Assembly (NCBI GenBank): GCA_037953745.1
Contig: JBAKBP010006555.1
Span: 45,315 to 109,314, forward strand
Direction: 5' to 3'
Length of the DNA stretch: 64,000 nt
Source of the DNA: Lithodes maja
Lineage: Eukaryota; Arthropoda; Malacostraca; Decapoda; Lithodidae
The position numbers were made by a program, and so were the translations under genes. Shown in pieces: positions 33,915 through 44,369 of this stretch; the stretch's first letter is position 1; the number at the start of each line of letters is the position of its first letter. The notes below the pieces were generated by a model that saw only the letters and a program-made list of their open reading frames with translations, was not told the DNA's origin and searched no databases.

Positions 33915-34130
33915 TTATCCCCTTCAGCACGATAACGCTTTTTTACCCTTGATTCTGGCTAAAATTACAAAATTATATTCAGCTTAAGAATTACTATATT
34001 TGTTATTCAGAGGCTTTTTTGAGACAGTACTTACCCCTTTGAGTCCTAGAGGTAGATTATAAACCAAGGAAAATCATCTAATGGTAACCGGAATATGATC
34101 AAAATTACGTCATTGTGCTAAAGGGGTTAA
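33915..34130. mobile_element. TTAACCC-type MITE (copy 2)
   Basis: The left end reads TTATCCCCTTCAGCACGATAACG and the right end, inverted, TTAACCCCTTTAGCACAATGACG. Inner motifs TTCTGGCTAAAATTAC and AATCATCTAATGGTAACCGG are at matching positions. Confidence 0.65.
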
Positions 34131-34783
34131 TTGCAAGACCATTTAACCGTTTTCCCGTTCATAATATATATATGTTCAGGCTTTATATCATTAGTTCGGA
34201 ATTCAGTTGAAATGAAGGACCACGCAAATCGTAGATATGATGAATGACGACGAAAAATAGGCAAGTGTGATAGCCCCTTAAGACTAAGATTTCCAAGGAA
34301 CAAGCCCTTTTCTCAGGTAATATGTTCACTTTGCATACAGTTATGTCAGAACATATCTAAGGTTGCAAATATATCCACAGTTAATTAGAACTACTAGCAG
34401 TTATTGGAATTGTTGAAGGTTCATATTGCAAAATGACCATTTCAGCCTCTAATGTGTGAACATTAATATATAATAATTATGACAAACTACATATAATTAT
34501 GGATGGGTATATTATATCATACTCAGAGATCAAGCAAAATACAACCATACCGAAATACTGTACACATCACTAGAGGTTTAAAGTAAGCCCGGTAATGTTG
34601 TGGAATTAAAACAAACATATTTTGCAATTAACTGGGTGTAATTTATCATATGGTCGGTTATGTCACCTAACGGTATATTGAATCCCGTAGCAACTGATTG
34701 ATCGATAAGTAATGGACAAATATGAAACTATGTCATATTACTGCCAAGTCCTTATAATAAACAACCTATTTTGCTATATAATC
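34131..34783. other. Unassigned AT-rich flank of the LTR element
   Basis: No feature recognised. It ends in the AATC that forms the 4-bp target duplication of the LTR element. Confidence 0.4.
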
Positions 34784-36575
34784 TGTTACGACTGGGGTTC
34801 AAATATATCAGGGCTCTTATTCATTGGACTAGTAATGGCATAAATGCTACAACGGAAAGCGCTAGCTCTAACCTCTGATGTATATTCCCAGTGAACAAAG
34901 AACACAAATACTCTACAGAGTTCTATATGCAATAATAGGCTATCAAACTCTCAATAAATGTGCTTCCACTCTAGGCTTAATGTTATGTGAAAACAGCCTA
35001 TTACTACCTATAACCGAAGGTGCTTGGTTATGGTATGCAAAGTAAGGTGGTAAGAGAAGTTACAGCTTACGTTACTTTAATCAATAAATGTCAGGCACTC
35101 CTGCATGAAAGAAAGTGCACTAAAGTCCTTCAACGCTAACAAGGAATCTTCTTTAAATGTTAGATGCTATAAAGATGCTCGTATCGGAAATGGAACCCAA
35201 AAAGGCAGGCAGCGGAACAATGCTCGTGCAGGCTATGCACACAAAAAAGGCAGAATATATAATGCCGTCGGAGCCAAGAATATCCTAAACACTACAACAA
35301 TAATAATCGCCACGGCAATGCAGTATTCCTATCAACAAAAAGAGCCTAAGTCGTTTGTGTCTCCATACATCAAACTAGGCTGCGAAATGCTTGTGTAATC
35401 ATAAATGGGTATGCATAAAAAGAGTAATTGGTTTAATATACTTAATGTCTACTGTGACTGATAAAGTCTAGCTAGAGTCAATGATACGAGATACTGGTGC
35501 GCATGGCATGCCGCATAGCCTAGTGCAAATCTCAAGTCTGTGCGTCAAATATTACGTTATAGGGAAGGGTAGCTCTCTTGAGAAACCTTAATACCGAAGT
35601 ATTAAGCGTTCTCCTGGCATACCTCAAAGACAAACAATCGAGACTAGAACAGTGCAGAATGGTATAGGCAAAAAGCCCTCATTCGTGCATGCTCCACTCT
35701 CAATGGCACACAGACTAGAATTTACTCAATCAACTCCAGTTCTCAGGTATGTCGTGCAGCTTTTAACTAAAGCCAGCACCCATAGGAAACAATACTTTAT
35801 AATATCAGACTCCTAGTCTAGCATTATCTAATCCAGCAGAACACTAATAATTATAGGAAGCGGCAATATGAAAGCCAACCAATGCTTCGTGATCCACTTA
35901 TCTTAACAACTAACATACATGGGTTATATCAGACCTTAACGCACAATACAACTGGCCAGCATGAAGCTGATTTTGCAGAGTTAACCAGAGGGGGTATAAT
36001 ATTAATAAAAAGGTGGTGAAAGATATGAAAAAGAGAGAGGTAGGCAGAGGAAAAGATTCTCAGGTGCGGAGCGGGGAACAGGTAGCAAGGGAAAAAGATG
36101 AATGCGTTCTAGAAACCAGATCTGAGGGAGAGAGTGGCGAGGAACTGTATATATACTCGCACTAGCTCGAGGCGCGTGGGAAAAAAGCGGTTACAAGTCC
36201 TCTAGCCACTAGCAAGGGAGCTAGCAGCATGGTAAGGACCTCTCTCTCCACCATCCCCCATGAGGCAGCCAGCCGTGACGTCATCGAGCGGGACAAAAAC
36301 ACTACGCGCTCCCTCTCACTCTGTTCTACTCTCTCTCTCTCTCCCAGATCCCATCATTACTAGTTAATGATAAAACATATACTTTACAATTAAATATATA
36401 AAGCCTTGACATGGGTGAAAAAAAAGAGCCTTTCTGGACTGCCCATGACACGAGCTTTCATATGAAATAAAGCACACTCTAATACATAAACTGTAGCCGC
36501 ATCCACTGCCCTGGCGATCCTAGCGTGTCACTGTAGGACAAGCCATGCGGTTCTAACGGAGTGGTTAACGTCACA
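34784..36575 (-). repeat. 3' LTR (1792 bp) of the Gmr1-like element
   Basis: The boundaries are TGTTACGACTGGGG and GTTAACGTCACA on the plus strand. Just inside, GAAAAATCTTGGGGGGGGG on the minus strand is the polypurine tract. A 97-codon frame (35105-35398) is present in both LTRs, but I have no evidence that it is a gene. Confidence 0.92.
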
Positions 36576-37046
36576 CCCCCCCCAAGATTTTTCTCAGAGG
36601 CCCCAAGGCTCACAAAAATCTGATGGTTAGAACCCATGCTATATCTCCACTTCCCATCACCCAGCGGCAGTAAAATATCTGGCACAGTTCTTCGACAAAA
36701 CATTTTTCAAAATTATAACCCTCCCCAACACAATAGGTTAAATTATATGTAGTTATGCTCCTCAAGAGCGAGCTTCTCTAGCCCAGCATTCTGAGAGGAG
36801 TGCAACTCAGAATTACTGCTATAACATACTAAAAAAATTCAACTATCAAAGAAAGAGTTTTTATTTGATTTTTATGTTTATAATTTGTTTATTTCGGCTG
36901 CACTATAGGGGCAAGCCTAGTTTTTTCTATACCAAACGCTCAACTCCTGCTTTACGACCCAATACGCTGGGCTACAACCGCGAGCCAACAAGCACCAAGC
37001 GCAAAATACTATTCAAACTAAAGCAGGAGGCTACCCGTGTGTCAAT

Positions 37047-38240
37047 CTACCCAGGATCATATACCCTTGAACGACCATCTGCAACCACGTTGTCACAACC
37101 GGCAATATGGTGTATGTCCAGGTTATATACCAATAACCTTAGTGACCACCTGGTCAGCTTCATATTCCGATTGTGAAACTGGTCCAAGAACTTGAGAGGG
37201 TGATGATCTGGGTAAACTACAACGACCGGACCATAGGCTGGAACATAGACCTCGAAATGCCCCAGCGCAAGCACAACCGCCAGCAGCTCCTCCTCGACAA
37301 CAGAGCAGCTCCCCTGGGCCGAATTGTACTTCTCCGAGCAGAAACTAACAGGATGCTCCAGCCCATCATCGTCCTTTTCCACAAGGACGGCACCAGCCCC
37401 CACACCACTAGTCTCCGTTGCTAGTTGGAAAGGTAGGCTAAAGTCAGGGGCCCTAAGGATCGGGTGAGTGCACAACAGGTGTTTTACTTCTCTAAACACC
37501 TTCTCACACTCAGGCGCCCATTTGAACTTCTTATCCTTCCAGTTATCCTCCACCTGAGCTTGACTGTCCCGTTCTCCTTCTCCACCTTGACTGCTAAACG
37601 TCATCACAGGCACAGTGAGAGGCTCAGGGGGGTGCCTCCCATACTCCTTCATGGGATTAACATGACATAACTGATTGCGCTTCCATCTGTCTGGAGTGGC
37701 TACCAAGTAATCCAAGTCTGATAGCTCCTCCACCACCCTATAAGGACCAGCGTACTTCGCGGATAAGGGGTGACCTACAAGGGGCAGTAGAATCAACACC
37801 TCCTGACCCACGTGAAACTCCCTGAGTTCAACCTTGAGGTCGTACCTGTCCTTCCTGAGGGCCTGAGAGCTAGTCAAATTACGGCCAGCCAACTCCAGAC
37901 TGCGCAACATCCGTTCTCGACTGTTGAGGACACACTTGAGCATAGAACAAGGTTTTTCTGCGCCCTCCCATACTTCTTCAACCATATGGAGAGGCCCTCT
38001 GACACGGTGTCCAAAGACGAGCTCATTAGGGCTGAATCCCAAACTCTCCCCAGGTACCTCCCGCACAGCACACAAATCACATGGCAGGCCAAGATCCCAA
38101 TCCTTCCCACTCTCAAAGCAACAACAACGAAGCACAGATTTCAAGGCTGAGTGCCATCGCTCTAACACACCCTGGCTCTCCGGATGATACGCAGATGACA
38201 CAACCCCAACAATCTCATGCTGCGGCATTGCTTGAACAAA
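37047..38240 (-). pseudogene. Gmr1-like pol remnant: integrase C-terminal half fused to RNase H by deletion
   Basis: The 393-codon frame carries YHPESQGVLERWHSALKS (integrase catalytic Glu region), a GPY-type module (KYAGPYRVVEE), then jumps at about residue 230 (near 37540) directly to DKKFKWAPECEKVF and the RNase H region. In the intact relative about 320 residues, including the whole RT, lie between these points. RNase H is also degraded: LATETSG in place of LATDASG, VVYPDHHP in place of VIYTDHHP, and VADGRSR in place of IADCLSR. It cannot encode a working polymerase. Confidence 0.85.
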
Positions 38241-39226
38241 GAGGCTAGAAGTGAAATTGGGTCCTTGGACTGACTGAATCCCCGCGGGTAACCATACCGG
38301 GAAAAATACACTAGCAAGCTTCGGACCACTGTCTTCGCCGACCCATTTCTCACAGGGTACGCGTCAGGGTACCTTGTTGCTACATCTCCCGACTGTGCAT
38401 CACTGTCCTCCTTCAACTCTTTCGTCTTTTTAAGCCCATCCTCTGCCCCTTCAGGAACAGTTACTGGGTCTTCTCCAGACTCGAAATGTGGTCCTAATAA
38501 TGAGTCCCCGAGAAGGTCCGTTGACACTAAACTCTCAACCGCATCAACTTTCAACCCCTTCTCGGTACCCTTCCTCCGCTGATCTAAAGATTGCTGACCA
38601 GAATGTGACTCCCTGGATGCAGGATCTCCGGTGACAACACACGCCATAGGCTGCACCGGACACTTCTCAACCCACTCCTGCTCCTCCCTACTCACGTCGG
38701 CCGGCTTCTCGGCAACGACCAAGGGTGGAGCCTCAGAAGTAGGTCCCGCAAAGTCGTTGCCGAAAAGGAGGTCGACGCCCCCAACAGGCAACTTCTCCAC
38801 AATTCCTACATCCAGTTCCCGAGTCACACCATCAACTTCCACCTTCATTCTTACAAGCGGGTATGACCTTGTCGCATTAACTCCCTGAACCACAACCACC
38901 CACGCCGTATTGACAGGTTTACCAGTGAAATTTCTCAACAGTGTTTGCGATGCCCCAGTGTCACGCAAAATTCTCACCTCATGTCTTCTACCCCCCCACT
39001 CCACACAACCGGGTCCCCTGTGGTCACTAAAGGCATCACGGACAGGGAATAAGCCTTCCGGATCCTTCTGCACTGGCAGTGTATTTACCTCGGAAGAAAT
39101 GCCTCTAACAAACTCCGATGTCCTCTTGAACACTCCAATGCCGTGAGCAAAAGACACGGCTGCCGGAGGAGGTCGACTAGGGCACTCATTTGCCTTATGA
39201 CCCTCCTGGTGGCAACTAAAACACAT
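38162..39226 (-). pseudogene. Gmr1-like gag-pol remnant: zinc knuckle, protease, truncated integrase
   Basis: It starts with a CCHC knuckle (CFSCHQEGHKANEC) in the first 14 residues. The aspartic protease signature DTGAS is at residues 89-93, with GGVDLLFGNDF at 149-159. At about residue 281 (near 38385) a deletion joins the linker (DAQSG) to VATRYPDAYP of the integrase core, so the HHCC zinc finger and the first catalytic Asp are missing. After YGYP the frame is shifted and ends. The frame is continuous with the upstream gag except for one TAG at 39248-39250. Confidence 0.85.
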
Positions 39227-39247
39227 AAATTTCTGTTTGGGCTTATA

Positions 39248-39903
39248 CTATGATGTAAAAGGCCCCTGACTTTTCACATACGGTGTGGTGTAAGGTTTGG
39301 ATTCAGTTTTAGTTTCATGGCTCTTCTGTTTAAATGTGTCATTGTTACGGGGAGGGGGAGGATAACGGTCCTTAGCACTTACATCGTACTTCTGTGAGGA
39401 CCCGCAACCCCGAATCAACGACAGCCATCGATCAGCCATTTCTGCTGCTTCGACTAGAGTTCTTGGGTTTTTCTCCTTCAAGTTCAAAGTTAGATCACCG
39501 CCCGTGCTCTTAAAGAACTGCTCCAACATCATTAACTGCTTAATTTCATCAAATGTTGTGACCTTCTCAGATCGGAGCCAGTTCCCCATAGCATCGGACA
39601 AGTCCCGGGCGTGTTCCAAAAAGGTGCTATCTCTTCCCTTAGTTACACCCCGGAACTTCAAACGGTACGTTTCTGGTTGCAGTTCGTAAGCCCTCAGGAC
39701 AGCCTCCTTGAGATCCTCATACACAATACATGACTCCAAAGGTAACGCATCGTAGGCTTTAAGACACTTGCCTCTTAATCTAGAGGATACAAGTGCTGCC
39801 CATTTATTCTCTGGCCACTGGTGTTCCTGGCACTTCTTCTCAAAGCGTGCGAAAAATTCTGTTACCCCACTCTCATCAAACACCGGAACCAGTTTCCATA
39901 AGT
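39248..39903 (-). pseudogene. Gag capsid region of the Gmr1-like element, SCAN-like C-terminal domain
   Basis: After the LINE junction the frame reads LWKLVPVFDESGVTEFFARF, AYDALP, AVLRAYELQPETYRLKFR, then the segment NWLRSEKVTTFDEIKQLMML and EQFFKSTGGDL (39670-39418). The latter follows the SCAN-domain pattern (WLRPE, then a helix with LLVLEQFL). Gmr1-like gag is the published source of the vertebrate SCAN domain. The frame ends at a TAG just before the zinc knuckle, and its N-terminus is separated by the nested LINE. This Gag would assemble particles; here it is broken. Confidence 0.8.
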
Positions 39904-40125
39904 GTACAAAGGAGTACAAAGGAGTACAAAGGAAATCAAGCAACAACAGATCTAGTGACCCTTCTAGGCTGCTTGTCCTCCAAAACACTGAGGATCAAGT
40001 GTCCAAACAGTGGTTTAGAGTGGGTAAGGGAACATTGGAAAGGGAACTACTGCCCTGCCACTAACGTGGCAGGACTAGGAAGTTAGTAGGGGACATATGG
40101 GTTAGTAACTGAGGGGAGGATAAAG

Positions 40126-43077
40126 TTATTCAGTTACAAACGCAGTCAGTCGCGGGTTTGATGCGAGATATTTGTCTAGGCGGAATTTAAATGAATCAAC
40201 GGTGCTGCAGTCTATAACGTTTCGGGGAAGCCCATTCCACAAGTTGACAACTCGATTGAAGAAGAAATTCTTAGATTCGTGCGAGTTAAAAGATTTACCA
40301 ATAATTTTGCAACCGTTTCCCCGTGTGTAATTAGATTGGTCGATAGTGAAGTACTTACTACAGTTCATATTGTCGATGCCTTTGATGATTTTGAACACTT
40401 GAATTAAGTCGCCTCTTAATCTGCGCTGGGTTAAAGGAAATAGATTTAATTCTCTAAGACGCTCTTCGTATGGTTTGTTCTTTAGGCTAGGTATCATTTT
40501 GGTAACTCTACGTTGAACTCGTTCTAGCTTGTTTATATCTTTTTGGTAATAAGGGCACCAGGATTGAACGCAGTATTCCAGAAGAGGGCGGACTAAGGAA
40601 TTGTAAAGGGTTAGGATAACTTCTTTGGATTTATGCTCAAATGACCTGCCTATAAAGCCAATTATTTTGTTTGCCTTCTTAACAACTTCTGAACATTGTT
40701 GACTCGGTTTTAGGTTACTCGATATTGTTACTCCCAGATCAGTTTCTCTGTTTACATTCTTAAGCTGAGTGCCATTCATCGAATAGTTTGCTTTCTCATT
40801 TAGGTATCCGACATGTAGTACTTTACATTTATCCGCATTGAAACTCATTTGCCAAATTTGGGCCCAACATGACAATTTATCTAGATTGTGTTGCATATCG
40901 TCAACTTGTTCTTTTGAGAGTACGCTATTTGCAATTTTTGTATCGTCAGCAAATTTTGAGATTGTGCAGGTGAGACCCTCATCTATGTCGTTGATGTAAA
41001 TTAGAAAGAGAATTGGTCCTAGTACCGATCCCTGGGGTACCCCGCTACTTACATTGGTCCATTTAGATGCCTTACCGTTTATGACTACTCTTTGCTTTCT
41101 GTTGTTGAGCCAATTTTCTATCCATTTCAACACACCGTCTTGTATTCCATGCGCTTTTAGTTTTAGCAGTAAACGTTTGTGGGGAACTTTGTCAAAGGCC
41201 TTTTGAAAATCAAGGTATATAATATCTACAGCTTTACTCTCATCGTAGAGGTTGAGGATATCGTGGAAGAAGTCTAAGAGGTTTGTTAAACAGGAACGTT
41301 TTTTACGAAAGCCGTGTTGAGTATCTTTAAGTATGTTATTTTCCTCTAAGTGATTTACGAGTCTGTCTCGTATGACCGTTTCTAGCATTTTACATACAAC
41401 TGAGGTTAAGCTAATTGGACGATAGTTACTGGGTAGGGATTTGCTGCCTTTTTTGAATATCGGTGTTACGTTGGCTAGCTTCCACTGATCAGGCATAGTT
41501 CCAGACTGCAAGGATTTATTGAATAGTAATGTCAGTGGTTTGGAGAGCTCATTCTTAGCTTCCTTTAGAACTCTAGGCGAGATTGTATCAGGTCCTGGCG
41601 TTTTATTTACTTTGAGTTTATCTAAACAATTCAATACTTCTCTCTCTGTAACGGTGATATTGCTTAGAACATCTGAATTATCAATCTGAATCGGCGATGG
41701 TGTAGGGATATCACTGAGATCTTCGGTTGTAAAAACTGATGCAAAGAAGGTATTGAGGGCATTACTCATTTGTACTTCGTCTTTGGTGTATTCTCCTTTT
41801 TCATCGACTAACGGTCCAACAGTTGAAGTAACTACTTTTTTCTTTCTGATATAACTATAGAATTCTTTCGGGTTTGTTTTACTTTGATTCGCAATATGTA
41901 ACTCTAAGGTCTTTTTACTTTGCTTAATTAACTTTTTGGCTTTGCGTCGTAGCTCTACAAATTTCACCCGTTCTTCGTCATTTTGTGAGGATTTTAATCT
42001 ATCATTAGCAAATTTTTTAGCAAGCAGGCAGTTTGAAATATCTTTATTCCACCATTTGGGCTTATTATTATGGCCTGGACGCCGTATTTTCGATGGTATG
42101 CAGTCTTGCACTGCTTTTAGGTAAGTGGTTTCGAATAACTTCCAAGATGTATTTATGTCGTTATTGTTAATTAAAAAGCTCCAGTCAGTTTCTTTAAACA
42201 TAGCTCTAAGTTTATGGAAGTTTGCTTTCTTGAAATTAGGGACTTTTTCGATGCTACTATTTGGTTCGTTACTAGTAAACTTTAAAGTGAAAGTTATCGT
42301 ACGATGGTCGCTGTTACTGAATTCATCACCAACATTCAAATTCTCTATCAATTCTTCTTTTGTTGCAAGTACAATGTCAAGAACGTTATTACCACGGGTC
42401 GGCGTTCGAACAAATTGATAAAGCGAATTCTCTTGCAAGTTCGTATACAAGTCATGTCCGGAGTGTGAAGTAAGAGTATCGCCCCACTTGGTCACAGGTA
42501 AATTAAAGTCGCCAAAAATTACGGTATCTTGTGAGTTACTTACATCTGCAATTTGTTCGTAAATTTCTCGGTCAGTTTGCACTGATTGAGCTGGAGGTCT
42601 GTATATTAACGCAAGTATTATTTTTGTACCTTTATTATTCTTTATTAGCACAAAAGATGTGTCGACGTTCACAATTTGAGGTTTTGACACGAGGGTCGGG
42701 TTAAGACTTTCTTTGATATAAAATAAAACGCCACCTCCATTTTTATTTATTCGGCTGTTCTCAAACATTACATAACCGGGAAGTGAATACTCTGCTAAAA
42801 AGTCTCTATCTTCTGTATTGAGCCAAGATTCTGTTATGCCAATCACATCATAATTTTCTGTAAACACTAGTTCCTCTAAATCTGAAAATTTATTGCGTAT
42901 GCTACGAGCGTTTGCATAGAAAACCTTTAAAGTTGCGGTTTTAGAACTCGCATTACGTTCTTTCATCGAATTATTGGTTCTGGTCGGATCTACATTTACA
43001 TTCATGGCTGTCCTCGGTCCTCGGTCGTTATCCCTGACGGTTTTGAATTTGGGTCGTGTTGGTGGAGATTTATCCAA
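40126..43077 (-). CDS. LINE family B ORF2: AP-like endonuclease plus reverse transcriptase, intact
   Basis: There are 983 codons from a TTG at 43077; the first in-frame ATG is 24 codons later (43005), and the frame is open upstream into the end of ORF1. Endonuclease, residues about 50-260: Asn56 in YANARS, Glu83 in ITESW, YRPP 159-162, GDFN 189-192, LDIV with Asp234, SDH 256-258. RT, about 530-830: NYRPISLTS, YLDF with Asp623, GVPQGSVLGP, FADD 709-712. The C-terminal region has LVRPLLEYCVQSWCPYYQ. The enzyme would nick target DNA and reverse-transcribe its own RNA in the nucleus. No stop or shift is seen, so it may be active. Confidence 0.92.
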   Translation of the reverse strand: MDKSPPTRPKFKTVRDNDRGPRTAMNVNVDPTRTNNSMKERNASSKTATLKVFYANARSIRNKFSDLEELVFTENYDVIGITESWLNTEDRDFLAEYSLPGYVMFENSRINKNGGGVLFYIKESLNPTLVSKPQIVNVDTSFVLIKNNKGTKIILALIYRPPAQSVQTDREIYEQIADVSNSQDTVIFGDFNLPVTKWGDTLTSHSGHDLYTNLQENSLYQFVRTPTRGNNVLDIVLATKEELIENLNVGDEFSNSDHRTITFTLKFTSNEPNSSIEKVPNFKKANFHKLRAMFKETDWSFLINNNDINTSWKLFETTYLKAVQDCIPSKIRRPGHNNKPKWWNKDISNCLLAKKFANDRLKSSQNDEERVKFVELRRKAKKLIKQSKKTLELHIANQSKTNPKEFYSYIRKKKVVTSTVGPLVDEKGEYTKDEVQMSNALNTFFASVFTTEDLSDIPTPSPIQIDNSDVLSNITVTEREVLNCLDKLKVNKTPGPDTISPRVLKEAKNELSKPLTLLFNKSLQSGTMPDQWKLANVTPIFKKGSKSLPSNYRPISLTSVVCKMLETVIRDRLVNHLEENNILKDTQHGFRKKRSCLTNLLDFFHDILNLYDESKAVDIIYLDFQKAFDKVPHKRLLLKLKAHGIQDGVLKWIENWLNNRKQRVVINGKASKWTNVSSGVPQGSVLGPILFLIYINDIDEGLTCTISKFADDTKIANSVLSKEQVDDMQHNLDKLSCWAQIWQMSFNADKCKVLHVGYLNEKANYSMNGTQLKNVNRETDLGVTISSNLKPSQQCSEVVKKANKIIGFIGRSFEHKSKEVILTLYNSLVRPLLEYCVQSWCPYYQKDINKLERVQRRVTKMIPSLKNKPYEERLRELNLFPLTQRRLRGDLIQVFKIIKGIDNMNCSKYFTIDQSNYTRGNGCKIIGKSFNSHESKNFFFNRVVNLWNGLPRNVIDCSTVDSFKFRLDKYLASNPRLTAFVTE

Positions 43078-43103
43078 ATTCGCGGTTCTTGACGGATTAG
43101 TAT

Positions 43104-43994
43104 TTAATTCCTTTGTAGGTTGCCGTCCTCGCTGTCTTCGGTCCTCCTTCCTGGTTGTCCTGTGCTGAGTCGATTTCTTCTCCGAAAATCCTTCACCGCA
43201 TCGTTGAGAAGACGCCCAAAACGTGCTGCTCCCACCTGGTTCAGATGAACTCCATCGTCCGAAAACAAATAGTCATCGTAGTAGAAATTGTCCCAGGTGT
43301 CGACGAATCCCACGTTCTCCTTCCTGCAGAGGTTTGCTAGACAACGATTTGTGCTGGTGGCTATGTTGTAAAATCGGCTCTCTACACCGAGCCGGGGGAC
43401 GATTCCTGAGACGATGATCCTTGATGACTTCTCCTTAAACGACTTGATCAGCTGCTGGTACTTTAAAAGCAAATCTTCCGACCGGGTTCGCTGCACATCG
43501 TTGGATCCAACGTGGATGACGTACATTGTATTAGCAGGGGCCAGCTTTGATACTTCGTCAACTGCTGCAACTACGTCATCCACACCACCACCAGGGATAC
43601 AAAAACGCTTCCTGGTCTTAGGTGCCCTGGCGCAAAACTCTGTGAGCTGACCACGTATCATCGAGTCTCCCACGAGCCGGACTTCTTCTATTTCCTCTTC
43701 GTCATCTGAGTCTGCGAGTATCTGGAAACGGTTTTGACACTCGGTAATCGGTATGTGTTTCCTGGTCTTGGGGCAAACGTTGTTCCTCACGACACGGAAG
43801 TTGTCTTGAGGGGGAAGAGAGTCACTATTTGTATCTTGAGTATCGGATACATCAGCTGAAGTGGCTACTGTAGGCGTTGAATTGTTGGCAGTTGACGTTG
43901 GGGCGTTGGTGGCTGCTGGAGTTGCGGTGACAATTGAAGTTTGTGGTACTCCAACGTTGAGTGTTACAAACTCTTGGAGTGATTCCAGCTTCAT
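43104..43994 (-). CDS. LINE family B ORF1: SGNH/GDSL-esterase-type protein, intact
   Basis: The 296-codon frame has a Thr/Ser/Ala-rich N-terminus (about 20-60), an acidic patch (95-104) and an SGNH hydrolase fold: RLVGDSMI with nucleophile Ser111, a Gly block PGGG near 135, HVGSND with Asn165, and DDGVH with Asp247 and His250. Esterase domains of this kind are known in ORF1 of CR1/L2-group elements, where they probably act on lipids or RNP assembly. The stop lies 26 bases before the annotated ORF2 TTG, and the ORF2 frame overlaps its 3' end. Confidence 0.9.
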   Translation of the reverse strand: MKLESLQEFVTLNVGVPQTSIVTATPAATNAPTSTANNSTPTVATSADVSDTQDTNSDSLPPQDNFRVVRNNVCPKTRKHIPITECQNRFQILADSDDEEEIEEVRLVGDSMIRGQLTEFCARAPKTRKRFCIPGGGVDDVVAAVDEVSKLAPANTMYVIHVGSNDVQRTRSEDLLLKYQQLIKSFKEKSSRIIVSGIVPRLGVESRFYNIATSTNRCLANLCRKENVGFVDTWDNFYYDDYLFSDDGVHLNQVGAARFGRLLNDAVKDFRRRNRLSTGQPGRRTEDSEDGNLQRN

Positions 43995-44152
43995 CGCGAG
44001 ACAGACTGATCAGGAACACGGTTACGGTTTAAAATTACCGGTGGTCCCCTCAGGGGCAACCCACCCTGATTAACCATTTCACCATACTGCTGTTCCTCAG
44101 TCTCGACATTACGTACTGTGTCTCCATTCTCCTCTGATCCGGTATAAGACAT
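43995..44152 (-). pseudogene. Gag N-terminal fragment of the Gmr1-like element
   Basis: It starts at ATG 44152 (MSYTGSEENGDTVRN), acidic and Gln/Glu-rich, and runs 52 codons to a TGA that overlaps the LINE ORF1 ATG. The rest of gag resumes beyond the LINE at 39903. The position relative to the LTR and primer-binding-like site matches the fragment at 6582-6660. Confidence 0.6.
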
Positions 44153-44369
44153 GATGCTCAAAAAAAATTCTCACCACAATATTCAGAAAAGAAGCACCCC
44201 AAACTCTTATACCTCGATATACACACAAAAATTCTCGGAAATACTCAAGGGCTATACTATGTTGCAAAAAAAAAATATTCTTGCTGATCCCCGCAAAATA
44301 TTCTCCAAAACAACAAATGTTCCCTGCTAATAAATGTAGGTTCACCAAATCCTAGGTAAGGTCGCCATT

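Larger units (their letters stand above)
39904..43994 (-). mobile_element. CR1-like LINE family B, apparently intact, nested in gag
   Basis: Both ORFs are open and contain all expected motifs. The 3' end at 39904 consists of the 10-bp unit TCCTTTGTAC (sense), repeated about three times. The 5' end lies at or slightly beyond the ORF1 start at 43994, where the gag frame stops. A long 5' UTR is not evident, so a slight 5' truncation cannot be excluded. Confidence 0.88.

Noticed and set aside
35105..35398. 97-codon frame conserved in both LTRs of the Gmr1-like element
   Set aside because: The two copies are recent LTR duplicates, so shared openness carries no evidence of selection. No motif recognised.
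42125..42418. 97-codon plus-strand frame also seen antisense at 30587-30880
   Set aside because: It is the antisense shadow of the LINE endonuclease coding sequence, duplicated because the LINE is duplicated.
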